Source: Methanocella paludicola SANAE (lineage in GTDB: Archaea > Halobacteriota > Methanocellia > Methanocellales > Methanocellaceae). From it: a DNA stretch of 64,000 nucleotides. The DNA lies in the NCBI RefSeq assembly GCF_000011005.1, contig NC_013665.1, positions 1,201,437 through 1,265,436 of the forward strand, read 5' to 3'. The notes under the pieces are model-generated. The model searched no databases. It saw only the letters and a list, made by a program, of their open reading frames with translations, and was not told the origin of the DNA. A program made the position numbers and the translations under genes. Of this stretch, positions 1 through 11,532 are shown in pieces. The number at the start of each line of letters is the position of its first letter. Within the stretch, counting starts at the first letter, position 1.

Positions 1-215
1 CGCACGATCTCGTGCCGAACCATATATTATTGACCGAGGAAGAGACCCAGGAACTTTTAAAAAGATACAGCATCACCCGGGGACAGTTGCCGAAAATTAA
101 ATCCTCCGACGTCGTCGTCAAGCAGATCGGCGCGAAGCCGGGCGACGTTCTCAAGATCATCAGAAGGAGCCTGACCGCGGGCAAGGCGGTCGCCTACAGG
201 CTTGTTATCGATTAA
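1..215 (+). CDS. rpoH: RNA polymerase subunit H (RpoH/Rpb5 C-terminal type), 5' truncated
   Basis: Small archaeal RNA polymerase subunit H, homologous to the C-terminal domain of eukaryotic Rpb5; it sits in the jaw of the enzyme. The frame is open from position 3 and reads HDLVPNH, matching the usual archaeal H start region (family proteins begin with a few more residues before HxLVPxH). The GTG at 12 is therefore an internal Val codon and the gene begins outside the window. The conserved LPKIKSSDVVVKQIGAKPGD block and the C-terminal YRLV end are complete. It lies 17 nt before rpoB'' and heads the polymerase operon. Confidence 0.93.
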   Translation, partial: HDLVPNHILLTEEETQELLKRYSITRGQLPKIKSSDVVVKQIGAKPGDVLKIIRRSLTAGKAVAYRLVID

Positions 216-232
216 GGCGAGGGGATTATTTA

Positions 233-1777
233 GTGTTAGACAGAAGAGAATTAAGTAAAGCATATTTTACCCGACGGAAGATAGCGCAGCATCATATTGA
301 TTCGTTCAACGTGTTTTTAGACCAGGGCCTTCAGAAAGTCATTGACGAGCAAGGCTTCATCGAGACCGACATCGAGGACGTTGAGCGGAACATTGAGCCC
401 GTCAAGGTGAAATTAGGCAAGATTCGGGTCGGCAATCCCGTCGTGCGAGAGGCCGACGGCTCCGTCGAGCCGCTATTCCCGACGGAAGCCAGATTGCGGA
501 ATATTACTTATGCCGCCGAACTATTTTTAGAGATGAGCATCGTAAGGGGCGAAGTCGAAGAAGAGGCGATCGAGGTCAACATCGGCCAGCTCCCCATCAT
601 GATCGGCTGCAACAAGTGTAACCTGGCGAAGATGAACTCCGAGGACTGGATCAAGAACGGCGAGGACCCGATGGATCCCGGAGGATACTTCGTCATTAAC
701 GGCACCGAGCGTGTCCTGATGACGCTTGAAGACCTGGCCCCGAACAAGATCATGGTCGAGTACGATGACCGCTACGGCGACCAGATCGAGGTGGCCAAGG
801 TGTTCTCGCAGCGCCGCGGGTACCGTGCGCTGGTCATCGTCGAGAGGGGCCGCAAGTCCATCTTAGAAGTATCGTTCCCTTCCATTTCCGGAAGGCTGAA
901 CTTAGTCATGCTCATGCGTGCGCTGGGCCTTGAGACCGACCAGGACATAGTGAACGCAGTGTCTGACGACCCCGAGATCCAGAAGTTCATGCTGGAGAAC
1001 CTGGACGAGGCCGAGGCCGACACCGTGGAGACCGCAATGGAGAAAATAGGCAAGCGCGTGGCCGCGGGCCAGGCCCGGGACTACCAGATGAAACGCGCCC
1101 ACTACGTCATCGACCGGTACTTACTGCCTCACCTGAACCCCGAGAACTTCGAGCGCATCCACGAGGACGACCCGAAGCTCCGCGATTCTCGCATTAATAA
1201 GTCATACTTCCTGGGCCGGATGGCCGAGGCCTGCTGTGAGCTGGCACTCCGCCGCCGCGCTCCGGACGACAAGGACCACTACTCCAACAAGCGGTTAAAA
1301 CTCGCAGGCGACCTGATGGAGGACCTGTTCCGGGTCTCGTTCAACAGGCTCACCCGTGATATCAAGTACCAGCTCGAGAGGGCCAACATGCGTAACCGTG
1401 AGCTTTACATGATCACCGCGGTCAGGGCAGACGTCCTGACCGAGCGTCTCATCCACCCGCTGGCGACCGGCAACTGGGTCGGCGGCAGGACCGGCGTATC
1501 CCAGCTACTGGACCGCATCGACTACATGGCAATGCTCTCACACTTAAGGCGTGTCATATCCCCGTTAAGCAGGGCACAGCCCCACTTCGAGGCCCGTGAC
1601 CTGCACGCGACCCAGTGGGGCCGCATCTGCCCGTCCGAGACGCCTGAAGGCCCGAACTGCGGCCTGGTGAAGAACTTCGCCATGTCCGTAGAGCTGTCCA
1701 CGGGAGTAGAGGACGAGGAATCCACCAAGAAGGTCCTGCGCGAGGCAGGCGTACTACCGCTGGGGAGGGTGGTGTAA
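233..1777 (+). CDS. rpoB2: RNA polymerase subunit B'' (N-terminal half of split RpoB)
   Basis: N-terminal half of the second-largest RNA polymerase subunit (beta/Rpb2 equivalent), 514 aa. It contains the protrusion, lobe and fork regions. The conserved block [19 protein letters not shown] lies at about residues 142-160, and the protein ends inside the fork/external region after [18 protein letters not shown]. The split of RpoB into B'' and B' is characteristic of methanogens and some other Euryarchaeota. It starts at GTG, 17 nt after rpoH, with a G-rich stretch (GCGAGGGGA) upstream. B' follows 1 nt later, so the two halves must be made together. Confidence 0.98.
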   Translation: MLDRRELSKAYFTRRKIAQHHIDSFNVFLDQGLQKVIDEQGFIETDIEDVERNIEPVKVKLGKIRVGNPVVREADGSVEPLFPTEARLRNITYAAELFLEMSIVRGEVEEEAIEVNIGQLPIMIGCNKCNLAKMNSEDWIKNGEDPMDPGGYFVINGTERVLMTLEDLAPNKIMVEYDDRYGDQIEVAKVFSQRRGYRALVIVERGRKSILEVSFPSISGRLNLVMLMRALGLETDQDIVNAVSDDPEIQKFMLENLDEAEADTVETAMEKIGKRVAAGQARDYQMKRAHYVIDRYLLPHLNPENFERIHEDDPKLRDSRINKSYFLGRMAEACCELALRRRAPDDKDHYSNKRLKLAGDLMEDLFRVSFNRLTRDIKYQLERANMRNRELYMITAVRADVLTERLIHPLATGNWVGGRTGVSQLLDRIDYMAMLSHLRRVISPLSRAQPHFEARDLHATQWGRICPSETPEGPNCGLVKNFAMSVELSTGVEDEESTKKVLREAGVLPLGRVV

Positions 1778-1778
1778 C

Positions 1779-3593
1779 ATGAAGTCTAGAATATTCGTCA
1801 ACGGCGCGCTCATCGGGTCTCATGATAACCCGCTCGAGTTCGTCGAGAACATCCGCGAGAAGAGAAGACAGGGCATCATCTCGAACCAGATCAACATCGC
1901 ATACCACAAGCTCACCAACGAAGTCATCATCAACACCGACATGGGCAGGGCCAGAAGGCCGCTCATCATCGTGAAGAACGGCAAGCCCGTCATCACGAAC
2001 GATGACATCGAGCAGGTCCGGAAGGGCGAGGCATCCTTCGACGACATGGTCAAGAGGGGCTTCATCGAGTACATCGACGCCGAGGAAGAGGAGAACACGT
2101 TCATCGCCATCGACGAGTCCCAGCTTACCAAGGACCACACGCACATGGAACTGGACTCCTCGCTGATCCTGGGCATCGCCGCCGGCATGATCCCCTACCC
2201 GGAGCACAACGCCTCACCGAGAGTAACGATGGGCGCGGGCATGGTCAAGCAGTCGCTGGGCGTATCCACTTCCAACCAGAAGCTGAGGCCGGACACCAGG
2301 GGCCACTTCCTGCACTACCCGCAGGAGGGCATCGTGAGCACCCAGACGGCACGCTCGATCAACTTCGATCAGAGGCCGTCGGGCCAGAACTTTGTCGTGG
2401 CCGTGCTTTCCTACGAGGGCTACAACATTGAAGATGCGCTCGTGTTCAACAAGGGCTCCATCGAGAGGGGCCTGGGCAGGTCGCACTTCTTCAGGACGAC
2501 CGAGGGCGAAGAGCGCAGGTACCCCGGCGGACAGGAGGACACCTTCGAGGTGCCCGACGCCGAGGTAAGGGGCGCCCGCGAGTCCGAGTTCTATTCCATG
2601 CTGGACGAGGACGGCCTGGTGAACCCGGAGACCGAGGTCGGCCCGAACGATGTATTAATAGGCAAGACGAGCCCGCCGAGATTCCTGGAAGAGCCCACCG
2701 ACCTGGGCGGCATCACTCCCTTAAAGCGCCGTGAAACGTCGGTGACCATGAGGAGCAACGAGAAGGGCATCGTCGACACGGTAATATTGACCGAGACCCA
2801 GAACGGCAGCCGCCTGGCCAAGGTACGCACCAGGGACCAGAGGGTCCCGGAGCTCGGCGACAAGTTCGCCTCAAGGCACGGGCAGAAGGGCGTCATCGGC
2901 CTGATCGCCCAGCAGGAGGACATGCCTTTCACCGAGAACGGTATGGTGCCGGACCTCATCATTAACCCGCACGCCATCCCGTCCCGTATGACGATCGGCC
3001 ACGTACTGGAGACCATCGGCGGCAAGATCGGCAGCCTCGAGGGAAGGTTCGTCGACGGCACCGCATTCAATAACGAGACCGAGGACGAGCTGAGGAAAGA
3101 GTTCAAGAAGTTCGGCTTCTCGCACACCGGCAAAGAGGTCTTTTACGATGGCATTACCGGCCAGAGGATCACCGCCGATATATTCGTAGGCGTTATCCTG
3201 TACCAGAAGCTGTACCACATGGTCTCGTCCAAGATGCACGCCCGGTCCAGGGGCCCCGTACAGGTCCTGACCAGGCAGCCCACCGAAGGCCGTGCGAGGG
3301 AAGGCGGTCTCAGGTTCGGCGAAATGGAAAGAGATGTGATGATCGGCCACGGGGCCGCAATGGCGCTCAAGGAGAGGCTGCTCGACGAGTCCGACAAAGT
3401 GTTCGAGTACGTCTGCAACAACTGCGGCATGGTCGCCACCGAGGACAAGAAGAGAAGGCTCGTGTACTGCCCGAACTGCGGCGCGGACACGAATATATAC
3501 AAGGTAGAAATGAGCTACGCTTTCAAGCTATTATTAGACGAGATGAAGGCGCTGGGCATAGCGCCCAGGCTGGACCTGGAGGACGCAGTATGA
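1779..3593 (+). CDS. rpoB1: RNA polymerase subunit B' (C-terminal half of split RpoB)
   Basis: C-terminal half of the second-largest RNA polymerase subunit, 604 aa, carrying the hybrid-binding, wall and clamp portions. Visible hallmarks are the [12 protein letters not shown] block, the [15 protein letters not shown] hybrid-binding motif and the C-terminal [13 protein letters not shown] clamp segment. A four-cysteine zinc motif (CNNCG ... CPNCG) lies at about residues 547-569. The ATG follows the B'' stop by one base and has a strong ribosome binding site (GGAGGGTGGTG). Its stop overlaps the rpoA' start (ATGA). Confidence 0.98.
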   Translation: MKSRIFVNGALIGSHDNPLEFVENIREKRRQGIISNQINIAYHKLTNEVIINTDMGRARRPLIIVKNGKPVITNDDIEQVRKGEASFDDMVKRGFIEYIDAEEEENTFIAIDESQLTKDHTHMELDSSLILGIAAGMIPYPEHNASPRVTMGAGMVKQSLGVSTSNQKLRPDTRGHFLHYPQEGIVSTQTARSINFDQRPSGQNFVVAVLSYEGYNIEDALVFNKGSIERGLGRSHFFRTTEGEERRYPGGQEDTFEVPDAEVRGARESEFYSMLDEDGLVNPETEVGPNDVLIGKTSPPRFLEEPTDLGGITPLKRRETSVTMRSNEKGIVDTVILTETQNGSRLAKVRTRDQRVPELGDKFASRHGQKGVIGLIAQQEDMPFTENGMVPDLIINPHAIPSRMTIGHVLETIGGKIGSLEGRFVDGTAFNNETEDELRKEFKKFGFSHTGKEVFYDGITGQRITADIFVGVILYQKLYHMVSSKMHARSRGPVQVLTRQPTEGRAREGGLRFGEMERDVMIGHGAAMALKERLLDESDKVFEYVCNNCGMVATEDKKRRLVYCPNCGADTNIYKVEMSYAFKLLLDEMKALGIAPRLDLEDAV

Positions 3594-6223
3594 CCGCACC
3601 AAAGAGGATCCGTAAGATAAAGTTCGGCCTGCTATCGCCGGCCGAGATACGCAAGATGAGCGTGACGAAGGTCATCACTGCCGATACGTACGACGACGAT
3701 GGCTATCCCATCGACATGGGCCTGATGGACCCCCGGCTGGGCGTTATCGACCCCGGCCTGAGGTGCAAGACCTGCGGCGGAAGGCCGGGCGAATGCCCGG
3801 GCCACTTCGGCCACATCGAGCTCGCCTCGCCCGTCATTCACGTGGGCTTCGCGCGCCTGCTCCGTAAGATCCTGATGACGACCTGCCGGCGCTGCGGAAA
3901 GCTGATGCTGGACGACAAGGCGAAGGCCGATTACATCCGCCAGATCAAGACCAACATCCGGCTGGGCCAGCCCACCGACGAGATCGTCAAGAACGTCTTC
4001 AAGGACGCGAAATCGACCACCTGCCCGTACTGCGGCGAGGAGCAGAAGGAGATCAAGTTCGAAAAGCCGACCGGCTACATCGAGGACGGCCACAAGCTGA
4101 TGCCCACCGATGTCCGTGACAGGCTCGAGATGATCCCGGACGAGGATATCGAGGTCTTCGGCATGGACCCGAAGAACGCTAGGCCCGAATGGATGGTCCT
4201 GACCGTTCTGCCGGTACCGCCGGTAACCGTTCGCCCGTCCATCACCCTCGAGAGCGGGCAGCGCTCCGAGGATGACCTGACCCACAAGCTCGTGGACATC
4301 ATCCGCATCAACCAGCGGTTCCAGGAGAACCGGGACGCAGGCGCCCCGCAGCTCATCATCGAAGACCTGTGGGAACTGTTACAGTACCACGTTACCACTT
4401 ACATCGATAACGCCGTATCGGGCGTTCCGCCGGCCAGGCACAGGAGCGGCAGGCCATTAAAGACGCTATCGCAGCGTCTCAAGGGTAAGGAAGGCCGTTT
4501 CAGGGGCTCATTATCCGGTAAGCGTGTCAACTTCAGCGCCCGTACCGTCATCTCGCCCGACCCCAACCTGAGCATCAACCAGGTTGGCGTGCCCATGAGC
4601 ATCGCGCGGGAAATGACCATACCCGTGACCGTGACTCCCTTCAACATCGAGTCGACGAAAGAGTACGTCCGCCGCGGCTCCGAAAACCACCCCGGCGCTA
4701 ATTACGTGAAGAGGCCGGACGGCCGCAGGCTCAAGGTCACCGATAAGAACTGCAGCGAGCTGGCCGACGCGCTCGACATCGGGTGGAAGATCGACCGCCA
4801 GCTCAAGGACGGCGACATCGTTCTCTTTAACCGGCAGCCGTCGCTGCACCGCATGAGCATCATGGGCCACTTCGTGAAAGTGATGCCCAACAAGACGTTC
4901 AGGCTCAACCCGGCGGTCTGTGCTCCCTATAACGCCGACTTTGACGGCGACGAAATGAACCTGCACGTGCCCCAGAACATGGAGGCCATGGCCGAGGCGC
5001 GCATTCTCATGCTGGTACAGGAGAACATCCTGTCCCCGAGGTTCGGCGGCCCCATCATCGGCGGCCTGCACGACCACATCTCAGGCATTTACCTGCTGAC
5101 CAAAGGCTACCAGATGTTCAGCGAGACCGAAGCGCTGGACGTGGTCCGGAAGGTCGGGATCAAGGAATTACCCGAGCCCGCGAAGGTCGAGAACGGCGCC
5201 CAGTACTGGAGCGGCAAGCAGATCTTCAGCGTCATCCTGCCGAAGACGCTGAGCATGACCTACAAGGCCAAGATCTGCGAGAACTGCGAGGTCTGTAAGA
5301 AAGAGGAATGCGAGAAGGACGCTTACGTCGTTATCCGTGACGGCGTGCTGAAGTGCGGCACGGTGGACGAGAAGGCCATCGGCGCTTTCAGCGGCAAGAT
5401 CGTTGACCGTATCGTCAAGACGTACAGCGAGGACACGGCGGCCAAGTTCATCGACGATGTCACGCGTCTCGCTATCCGTGCCATCATGCGGTTTGGCTTC
5501 TCCTACGGTATTAGCGACACCGACATACCCAGAGAGGCCAAGGTTCAGACCACCGATATCATCCTCGACTCCGAGAAGCAGGTCAAGAAACTTATCGAAG
5601 CGTTCGACGCTGGCGAGCTCGAATCTTTACCTGGCAGGACTCTTAAGGAGACGCTCGAATTACGCATCATGCAGGAACTGGCAAAGGCCAGAGACGCCGC
5701 CGGCTCCATCGCGGGCAAGCACCTCGCGAGCGAGGGCAACAACTCGGCGGTCATCATGGCCCGGTCCGGCGCCAGGGGCAGCTTCCTGAACCTGACACAG
5801 ATGACCGGGTGCGTCGGCCAGCAGTCCGTCCGTGGAGAGCGGATCATGAGAGGCTACAGCGACAGGACGCTCCCGCACTTCCAGCCTGGCGACTTAGGCG
5901 CGGACTCGAGAGGCTTCGTCGAATCCTCGTATAAAAAGGGCCTGAACCCGACCGAGTTCTTCTTCCACGCAATGGGCGGCAGAGAGGGTCTCGTCGATAC
6001 TGCGGTCAGGACATCACAGTCCGGTTACCTGCAGCGCAGGCTTGTTAACGCACTACAGGACCTCGAGGTCAAGTACGACGGCACGGTAAGAGAGACCCGG
6101 GGCGTCATCGTCCAGTTCGAATATGGCGAGGACGGCGTCGACCCGATGAAGAGCGACTACGGCGAGGGCGTGAACGTCCAGCATATCGTCGAGACCGTCG
6201 CGAACGGGGGTGACTCGAAGTGA
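3590..6223 (+). CDS. rpoA1: RNA polymerase subunit A' (N-terminal part of split RpoA)
   Basis: Largest RNA polymerase subunit (beta'/Rpb1 equivalent), N-terminal part, 877 aa. The N-terminal zinc site [17 protein letters not shown] is at about residues 59-75, with two more CxxC pairs near 98 and 143. The absolutely conserved catalytic loop NADFDGD, whose three Asp residues hold the active-site Mg2+, is at residues 448-454. A Cys-rich stretch ([12 protein letters not shown]) near residue 562 could bind metal. Overlaps both neighbours by 4 nt (ATGA, GTGA), so translation is coupled. Confidence 0.98.
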   Translation: MTAPKRIRKIKFGLLSPAEIRKMSVTKVITADTYDDDGYPIDMGLMDPRLGVIDPGLRCKTCGGRPGECPGHFGHIELASPVIHVGFARLLRKILMTTCRRCGKLMLDDKAKADYIRQIKTNIRLGQPTDEIVKNVFKDAKSTTCPYCGEEQKEIKFEKPTGYIEDGHKLMPTDVRDRLEMIPDEDIEVFGMDPKNARPEWMVLTVLPVPPVTVRPSITLESGQRSEDDLTHKLVDIIRINQRFQENRDAGAPQLIIEDLWELLQYHVTTYIDNAVSGVPPARHRSGRPLKTLSQRLKGKEGRFRGSLSGKRVNFSARTVISPDPNLSINQVGVPMSIAREMTIPVTVTPFNIESTKEYVRRGSENHPGANYVKRPDGRRLKVTDKNCSELADALDIGWKIDRQLKDGDIVLFNRQPSLHRMSIMGHFVKVMPNKTFRLNPAVCAPYNADFDGDEMNLHVPQNMEAMAEARILMLVQENILSPRFGGPIIGGLHDHISGIYLLTKGYQMFSETEALDVVRKVGIKELPEPAKVENGAQYWSGKQIFSVILPKTLSMTYKAKICENCEVCKKEECEKDAYVVIRDGVLKCGTVDEKAIGAFSGKIVDRIVKTYSEDTAAKFIDDVTRLAIRAIMRFGFSYGISDTDIPREAKVQTTDIILDSEKQVKKLIEAFDAGELESLPGRTLKETLELRIMQELAKARDAAGSIAGKHLASEGNNSAVIMARSGARGSFLNLTQMTGCVGQQSVRGERIMRGYSDRTLPHFQPGDLGADSRGFVESSYKKGLNPTEFFFHAMGGREGLVDTAVRTSQSGYLQRRLVNALQDLEVKYDGTVRETRGVIVQFEYGEDGVDPMKSDYGEGVNVQHIVETVANGGDSK

Positions 6224-7389
6224 GCATATCAGAATCCACCATCGAGGCAGAGCTCAATAAGATCGAGGGCCTGCCGGCAAAGATCGTCGACGAGCTAAAG
6301 GCGAGCCTGAAGGACGTGAAGATCAGCAAGAAGCAGCTCGACGAGATCATCGAGAAGACCCGCGAGGCGTACTCGCACGCGAAAGTGGAGAACTGCGAAG
6401 CCGTCGGCATGGTCGCCGCACAGAGTATCGGCGAGCCCGGCACGCAGATGACGATGCGTACCTTCCACTATGCGGGCGTAGCCGAGATCGACGTTACGCT
6501 CGGCCTGCCCAGGCTTATCGAGATCGTGGACGCCAGGCGCGAGCCTTCCACTCCCATGATGACCATTCACCTGTCCCCCGAGATATCGGGCAACAGGGAC
6601 CCCGTCAGGAAACTTGCGTGGGAGCTTGAGGAGACCACGGTCAGCGACATCGGCTCCATCGCCACGAACTTGAACGACATGACCATCATCATCGACCTCA
6701 ACGAAAAGCAGGTCCTGCAGAGGAGCATGACCATCGACGAGGTCATGGGCAAGATCGGGGAAGTCACCGGGCTCAAGATCGACGTGAACGACAACCGTCT
6801 CACCGTCCATCCCGAGGGCGAGTCCTATCGTGATCTGCTCCAGATGGTAGAAACGATACGAACGATACTTTTAAAAGGCATAAAAGGTATTAGTCGTGTC
6901 GTCATCCGAAAAGAAGAGAACGAGTATGTAATATATACTCAGGGCTCCGCGCTGAAGAAGGTCATACACTTCGACGGCGTCGACGCCTCCAGGACCAAGA
7001 CGAACAACATCAACGAGATCTCCGAGGTCCTGGGCATCGAAGCGGCCCGAAACGCGATCATCAATGAAGCCCTCGACACGCTGTCCGAGCAGGGTCTCAC
7101 GGTCGACATCCGGCACATCATGCTGGTCGCCGACATGATGAGCATCGACGGCGAGGTCAAGCAGATCGGCAGGCACGGCATCTCGGGCGAGAAGGCCAGC
7201 GTCCTGTCGAGAGCGGCTTTCGAGGTCACGGTGAACCACCTCCTCGACGCCGCCGTCGCGGGCGAAGTCGATGAGCTGACCGGCGTAACTGAAAATGTTA
7301 TTGTCGGGCAGCCGATACAGCTAGGCACCGGGGACGTAGAGCTTATAACCACATCCTCGAGCCTCAAGAAAACAAAGTCTAAGGCTTAG
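6220..7389 (+). CDS. rpoA2: RNA polymerase subunit A'' (C-terminal part of split RpoA)
   Basis: C-terminal part of the largest RNA polymerase subunit, 389 aa, completing the A subunit with the trigger loop and jaw/cleft domains. The block [20 protein letters not shown] followed by HYAG at about residues 66-88 is the trigger-loop region. Starts at GTG overlapping the A' stop (GTGA). No intein is present. Followed after about 40 nt by rpl30e. Confidence 0.98.
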   Translation: MSISESTIEAELNKIEGLPAKIVDELKASLKDVKISKKQLDEIIEKTREAYSHAKVENCEAVGMVAAQSIGEPGTQMTMRTFHYAGVAEIDVTLGLPRLIEIVDARREPSTPMMTIHLSPEISGNRDPVRKLAWELEETTVSDIGSIATNLNDMTIIIDLNEKQVLQRSMTIDEVMGKIGEVTGLKIDVNDNRLTVHPEGESYRDLLQMVETIRTILLKGIKGISRVVIRKEENEYVIYTQGSALKKVIHFDGVDASRTKTNNINEISEVLGIEAARNAIINEALDTLSEQGLTVDIRHIMLVADMMSIDGEVKQIGRHGISGEKASVLSRAAFEVTVNHLLDAAVAGEVDELTGVTENVIVGQPIQLGTGDVELITTSSSLKKTKSKA

Positions 7390-7429
7390 ACAAGCCTAAG
7401 GCTAAACCTCAGGAAAAAGAGTGATTAGA

Positions 7430-7735
7430 ATGCAGATAGACTTGGACAAGTCACTGAGAAGCGTTATGAGGACCGGCAAAGTCCTGGTAGGGACCAAGCA
7501 GGCCATAAAAGCAAGTAAACGCGGAGTAGCGAAACTTGTCATCGTGGCCTCCAACTGTCCCACCGATGTAAAGAAGCAGATAGCAGACAGCAAGGTGCCC
7601 ATATACGAGTTCCCGGGATTGAGCGTAGACCTGGGGCCCATATGCGGCAAGCCGTTCATCGTCTCGGCATTGACCGTACTGGATGCCGGCGAGTCGGACA
7701 TCATGGCATTAGCCAGGGGTGTACAGAGTGCCTGA
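7430..7735 (+). CDS. rpl30e: Ribosomal protein L30e
   Basis: Ribosomal protein L30e, a kink-turn RNA-binding protein of the L7Ae/L30e fold, about 101 aa. The fold core GKVLVGTKQAIKAS ... VIVASNCP is clear. A GTG at 7421 is in frame, but GTGAT (7421-7425) fits a ribosome binding site 4 nt before the ATG at 7430, the spacing seen at other genes here, so the ATG is preferred. It stands between rpoA'' and nusA, its usual archaeal position, and overlaps nusA slightly. Confidence 0.93.
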   Translation: MQIDLDKSLRSVMRTGKVLVGTKQAIKASKRGVAKLVIVASNCPTDVKKQIADSKVPIYEFPGLSVDLGPICGKPFIVSALTVLDAGESDIMALARGVQSA

Positions 7736-8171
7736 AGTCTCATTCACTACGGAGACGATGAGGTACATCGCGCTCTTCGAGTCGCTGACCGGAGCGCACG
7801 CCAAAGACTGCCTCATCCTTGAGGGCGAGGACAGCCGCATCGTGTTCGTAGTAAAGAGTGGAGACATGGGCTTAGCTATCGGTAAAAATGGTAACAACAT
7901 CAATCGTGTGAAGAAACAGATAGGAAGGCACGTCGAAGTCATCGAGTATAATGAGGATCCTAAGGAATTCATCAAGAACCTGTTTCAGCCGGCCACCGTG
8001 AAGAACATCGTCATTTCGACGAAAGGCGAAAGGACGTTAGCCATCGTGGACGTGGCCACCAAGGATAAGGGCCTGGCCATCGGAAAGAACGGCAGGAACA
8101 TCAACAAGGTCAAATTACTCGCACAAAGACATCATACGGTCGACGATGTCATCATCAATAATCAAAAGTAA
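7728..8171 (+). CDS. nusA: Transcription elongation factor NusA-like (two KH domains)
   Basis: Archaeal NusA-like protein, about 147 aa, made of two KH RNA-binding domains and lacking the N-terminal polymerase-binding and S1 domains of bacterial NusA. Each KH domain shows its GxxG loop: LAIGKNGNNINRV near residue 50 and LAIGKNGRNINKV near residue 122. Start chosen at the GTG at 7728 because AGGGGTG lies 6 nt upstream; the more upstream GTG at 7719 overlaps that site. Located between L30e and S12 as in most archaea. Confidence 0.93.
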   Translation: MPEVSFTTETMRYIALFESLTGAHAKDCLILEGEDSRIVFVVKSGDMGLAIGKNGNNINRVKKQIGRHVEVIEYNEDPKEFIKNLFQPATVKNIVISTKGERTLAIVDVATKDKGLAIGKNGRNINKVKLLAQRHHTVDDVIINNQK

Positions 8172-8183
8172 GGTCGTGAATAG

Positions 8184-8612
8184 ATGGGATATGGAAAATT
8201 TGCAGCTCGCAAACTCGATCATGAAAGGAAAAATTACAGATGGAGTGACAGAGACTACGCCAGGCGCGTACTAAGGCTCGACGAGAAGGCCGACCCCTTA
8301 GAGGGAGCGCCCCAGGCGAAGGGTATCGTATTAGAGAAGATCGGAGTAGAGGCCAAGCAGCCGAACTCCGCCATAAGAAAGTGCATCAGGATCCAGCTGA
8401 TCAAGAACGGCCGCCAGGTAACGGCATTCTGCCCGGGCGACGGCGCGATCAACTTCATCGATGAGCACGACGAGGTCACCATCGAGGGCATCGGCGGACG
8501 TATGGGCGGTTCTTACGGCGATATCCCTGGCGTCAGGTTCAGGGTATGCAAGGTGAACGACGTATCGCTCGACGAGCTCGTGAAGGGCAAGAGAGAGAAG
8601 CCATTAAGGTAA
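8184..8612 (+). CDS. rps12: 30S ribosomal protein S12
   Basis: Ribosomal protein S12 (uS12), 142 aa, which lines the decoding centre. It carries the invariant [10 protein letters not shown] motif at about residues 56-65 and the [16 protein letters not shown] / [16 protein letters not shown] core typical of the archaeal-eukaryotic form. First gene of the str-type cluster S12-S7-EF2-EF1A-S10. ATG start 12 nt after nusA. Confidence 0.98.
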   Translation: MGYGKFAARKLDHERKNYRWSDRDYARRVLRLDEKADPLEGAPQAKGIVLEKIGVEAKQPNSAIRKCIRIQLIKNGRQVTAFCPGDGAINFIDEHDEVTIEGIGGRMGGSYGDIPGVRFRVCKVNDVSLDELVKGKREKPLR

Positions 8613-8621
8613 GGTGGAAGT

Positions 8622-9188
8622 TTGTCAGATTTATTGCTATTCGGCAAATGGGATACGACTCAGGTCAACGTCAAGGACCCGAGCATCAAGAGGTACGTTA
8701 ACCTCACCCCCGTCGTCGTGCCGCACACCGGCGGACGGCTGGGCTGCAAGCAGTTCGGCAAGGCCGAGATGCCGATCGTTGAGCGGCTCATTAATAAGCT
8801 GATGAGGAACGAGTTCAACACCGGCGAGAAGATCAAGTGCTACAACATCGTGCGCGACGCGTTCGACATCATCAACCGGCGGACCAAGCAGAACCCGGTC
8901 CAGGTATTTGTCGACGCCATCGAGAACGCAGGGCCCCGTGAGGACACCGTCCGTCTCAAGTACGGCGGCATCAACGTCCCCAAGGCAGTGGACGTATCGC
9001 CCATGAGGCGTGTCGACCAGGCGCTCATGTTCATCGCATCCGGCGCCGAGAAGGCCTCTTTCAAGAGCAAGAAGTCCATCGAGGACGCGCTCGCCGATGA
9101 GCTCATCGCGGCCTCGAAGGGCGACGTGAAGAGCGCCTCCGTGGCCAAGAGAGACGAAAAGGAAAGGGTGGCTAAGGCAGCCCGTTAA
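8622..9188 (+). CDS. rps7: 30S ribosomal protein S7
   Basis: Ribosomal protein S7 (uS7), 188 aa, which organises the head of the small subunit and contacts E-site tRNA. Conserved blocks include [17 protein letters not shown] and [21 protein letters not shown]. It starts at TTG 9 nt after S12, with AAGGTGG as ribosome binding site about 5 nt upstream. Length fits archaeal S7, which has an N-terminal extension relative to bacterial S7. Confidence 0.97.
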   Translation: MSDLLLFGKWDTTQVNVKDPSIKRYVNLTPVVVPHTGGRLGCKQFGKAEMPIVERLINKLMRNEFNTGEKIKCYNIVRDAFDIINRRTKQNPVQVFVDAIENAGPREDTVRLKYGGINVPKAVDVSPMRRVDQALMFIASGAEKASFKSKKSIEDALADELIAASKGDVKSASVAKRDEKERVAKAAR

Positions 9189-9207
9189 TACCTAGAGGAT
9201 AGTGTTT

Positions 9208-11406
9208 ATGGCGACTAGAGGAAAGAAGATGGTCGAGCGGGTCACGGGGCTCATGGATAAGCCGACCCTGATCCGCAACATAGGCATTTGTGCCCATATC
9301 GACCATGGAAAGACCACGTTATCGGACAACCTGCTGGGCGGCTCGGGCATGATCTCCATGGACCTGGCCGGCAAGCAGCTTTTCATGGACTTCGACGAGG
9401 AAGAGCAGGCAAGAGGCATCACGATCAACGCGGCCAACGTATCGATGGTCCACGAGGTCGGCGGCGAGGAATACCTGATTAACCTCATCGACACGCCGGG
9501 ACACGTCGACTTCGGCGGCGACGTCACCAGGGCCATGAGGGCCGTGGACGGGGCCGTTGTCGTCGTCGACGCGGTCGAGGGCACCATGCCCCAGACCGAG
9601 ACCGTGCTCAGGCAGGCTCTCCGGGAGAACGTCAAGCCCATCCTGTTCATCAACAAGGTGGACCGTCTCATCAACGAGCTCAAGATCGAGAAGAAAGACA
9701 TGCCCATCCGGCTTGCCAAGGTCATCGACCACGTCAACAAGCTGGTCAGGAACATGTCCCCCGAGCACTACGAGAAGGACGGCTGGAAGCTGGATGCCGC
9801 AAAAGGCACCGTCTGCTTCGGCTCCGCGCTCTACAAGTGGGCCGTGTCGATCCCCTCGATGAAGGCGAGCGGTATCGGCTTCAACGAGGTCTATGACTAC
9901 TGTAAGTCGGGTAACATGAAGGATCTGGCCCTGAAGTCCCCGCTGCACTCAGTGCTGCTGGACGCTGTGGTACACCACCTGCCCAATCCGCTGGAAGCGC
10001 AGAAGAGGCGTATACCGGTCATCTGGAGGGGCGACAAGGAGTCCAAGGTCGGCAAGGACCTCATGACCGCTAACCCCAACGAAGAGATCGTGTTCATGGT
10101 CACGAAGATCCTGACCGACCCGCACGCGGGCGAAGTGGCCGTCGGCCGCTTATTCGCCGGCACGCTGGCGAGGGGCCAGGAGCTATATATCTCGGGCACC
10201 GCCACGACGAACCGTGTCCAGTCCGTGGCCATTTCCATGGGCGCGGACCGTGTCGAGGTCGAGAAGATCCCGGCGGGCAACATCGCCGCGGTCACCGGCC
10301 TCAGGGACGCCATCGTCGGCTCCACCGGCTCAACCGTCCGTGAGATGACCCCGTTCGAGGCCATCAAGCACGTCTCGGAGCCCGTCATGACCGTGGCCGT
10401 CGAGGCCAAGAACATGAAGGACCTCCCGAAGCTGGTCGAGGCCCTGCGGCAGGTGGCCAAGGAAGACCCCACCGTCAAGGTCGAGATCAACGAGGAGACC
10501 GGCGAGCACCTCATATCGGGCATGGGCGAACTCCACTTAGAGATCGTCACCAAGTCCAGGATCACCAGGGACAGGGGCATCGAGGTCATCACCTCCGAGC
10601 CCATCGTCGTGTACCGTGAGACCGTTATAAGCAAGGCGGGCCCCATCGAAGGTAAGTCCCCCAACAAGCACAACCGGTTCTACGTGCACATCGAGCCCCT
10701 CGAGCAGCCGATCTTCGACGCCATCAAGAACGGCGACTTCTCCATGAACATGATGGAGATGGACCGGAGGAAGATGCTCGAGAGCCTGGGCATGAACAAG
10801 GATGAGGCCAAGGGCGTTACGCACGTTTACGGCACCAACATGCTCATCGACCAGACCAAGGGTATCCAGTACCTGAAGGAGACCATGGAGCTCATCATCG
10901 AAGGCATGGAAGAGGCTCTGAAGAACGGCCCGCTGGCCAGAGAGCCCGCCCAGGGCATAAAGATCCGGCTCGTCGATGTCAAGCTGCACGAAGATGCCGT
11001 CCACCGTGGCCCCGCGCAGGTCATCCCCGCGATGAGGACCGCCGTACAGGGCGGCGTGCTCATGTCCGGCCCGACGCTGCTCGAGCCCGTCCAGAAGGTC
11101 TTCATCAGCGTCCCGCAGACCCAGATGGGCGCGGCTGTCCGTGAAATACAGGGCAGGCGCGGCGTCATCAACGATATCCAGTCCGAGGGCGACATGTCCA
11201 TCATCGAAGGGCAGGCGCCTGTGGCGGAATTATTCGGCTTCGCCAGCGACATCCGCGGCGCGACCGAAGGCCGTGCGCTGTGGAACACCGAGTTCCTCGG
11301 GTTCTTCCCGGTACCGGGCAGCATGCAGAACGAAATAGTGATCAACATCCGCAAGAGGAAGGGGCTCAAGGCCGAGATACCGAGGCCGAGCGACTTCCTC
11401 GAATAA
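9208..11406 (+). CDS. fusA: Translation elongation factor EF-2
   Basis: GTPase that drives ribosomal translocation, about 732 aa. G motifs: AHIDHGKTT near residue 29, [17 protein letters not shown] and NKVDR. The diphthamide site is intact: His599 in [12 protein letters not shown], which is modified in archaea and eukaryotes and is the target of ADP-ribosylating toxins. An upstream in-frame GTG (9202) exists, but GAGGAT 7 nt before ATG 9208 favours the latter. Followed by a hairpin terminator, so tuf is probably also driven by its own promoter. Confidence 0.98.
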   Translation: MATRGKKMVERVTGLMDKPTLIRNIGICAHIDHGKTTLSDNLLGGSGMISMDLAGKQLFMDFDEEEQARGITINAANVSMVHEVGGEEYLINLIDTPGHVDFGGDVTRAMRAVDGAVVVVDAVEGTMPQTETVLRQALRENVKPILFINKVDRLINELKIEKKDMPIRLAKVIDHVNKLVRNMSPEHYEKDGWKLDAAKGTVCFGSALYKWAVSIPSMKASGIGFNEVYDYCKSGNMKDLALKSPLHSVLLDAVVHHLPNPLEAQKRRIPVIWRGDKESKVGKDLMTANPNEEIVFMVTKILTDPHAGEVAVGRLFAGTLARGQELYISGTATTNRVQSVAISMGADRVEVEKIPAGNIAAVTGLRDAIVGSTGSTVREMTPFEAIKHVSEPVMTVAVEAKNMKDLPKLVEALRQVAKEDPTVKVEINEETGEHLISGMGELHLEIVTKSRITRDRGIEVITSEPIVVYRETVISKAGPIEGKSPNKHNRFYVHIEPLEQPIFDAIKNGDFSMNMMEMDRRKMLESLGMNKDEAKGVTHVYGTNMLIDQTKGIQYLKETMELIIEGMEEALKNGPLAREPAQGIKIRLVDVKLHEDAVHRGPAQVIPAMRTAVQGGVLMSGPTLLEPVQKVFISVPQTQMGAAVREIQGRRGVINDIQSEGDMSIIEGQAPVAELFGFASDIRGATEGRALWNTEFLGFFPVPGSMQNEIVINIRKRKGLKAEIPRPSDFLE

Positions 11407-11413
11407 GTAGAGA

Positions 11414-11440
11414 AGGCGCCACTGGCGCCTCACTTTACTT
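11414..11440 (+). terminator. Hairpin terminator after EF-2
   Basis: Perfect 7-bp arms AGGCGCC / GGCGCCT with a 3-nt loop (11414-11430), followed by a pyrimidine- and T-rich stretch. Lies 8 nt after the EF-2 stop and just before a TATA-rich region, consistent with termination or attenuation between aef2 and tuf. Confidence 0.65.
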
Positions 11441-11466
11441 ATAAAAAAACGAAAGGTATAAAAACA
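11438..11466 (+). promoter_or_regulatory. Likely tuf promoter (two TATA-like boxes)
   Basis: Two TATA-like elements lie after the EF-2 terminator: TTATAAAAAAA at 11439-11449 and GGTATAAAAAC at 11455-11465, the latter preceded by purine-rich CGAAA that could act as BRE. The tuf start is about 70 nt downstream, which leaves a leader of about 40 nt. Inferred from sequence only. Confidence 0.5.
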
Positions 11467-11532
11467 ACGAATGCCTTTACGATTGCAAGTAAACACAGCA
11501 TATATGTGGATATATATTCGGAGGAAATATAA

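Noticed and set aside
508..11369. Many long antisense open frames across the rpo and EF genes
   Set aside because: They mirror highly biased, GC-rich sense codons, have no start context and no recognisable domains.
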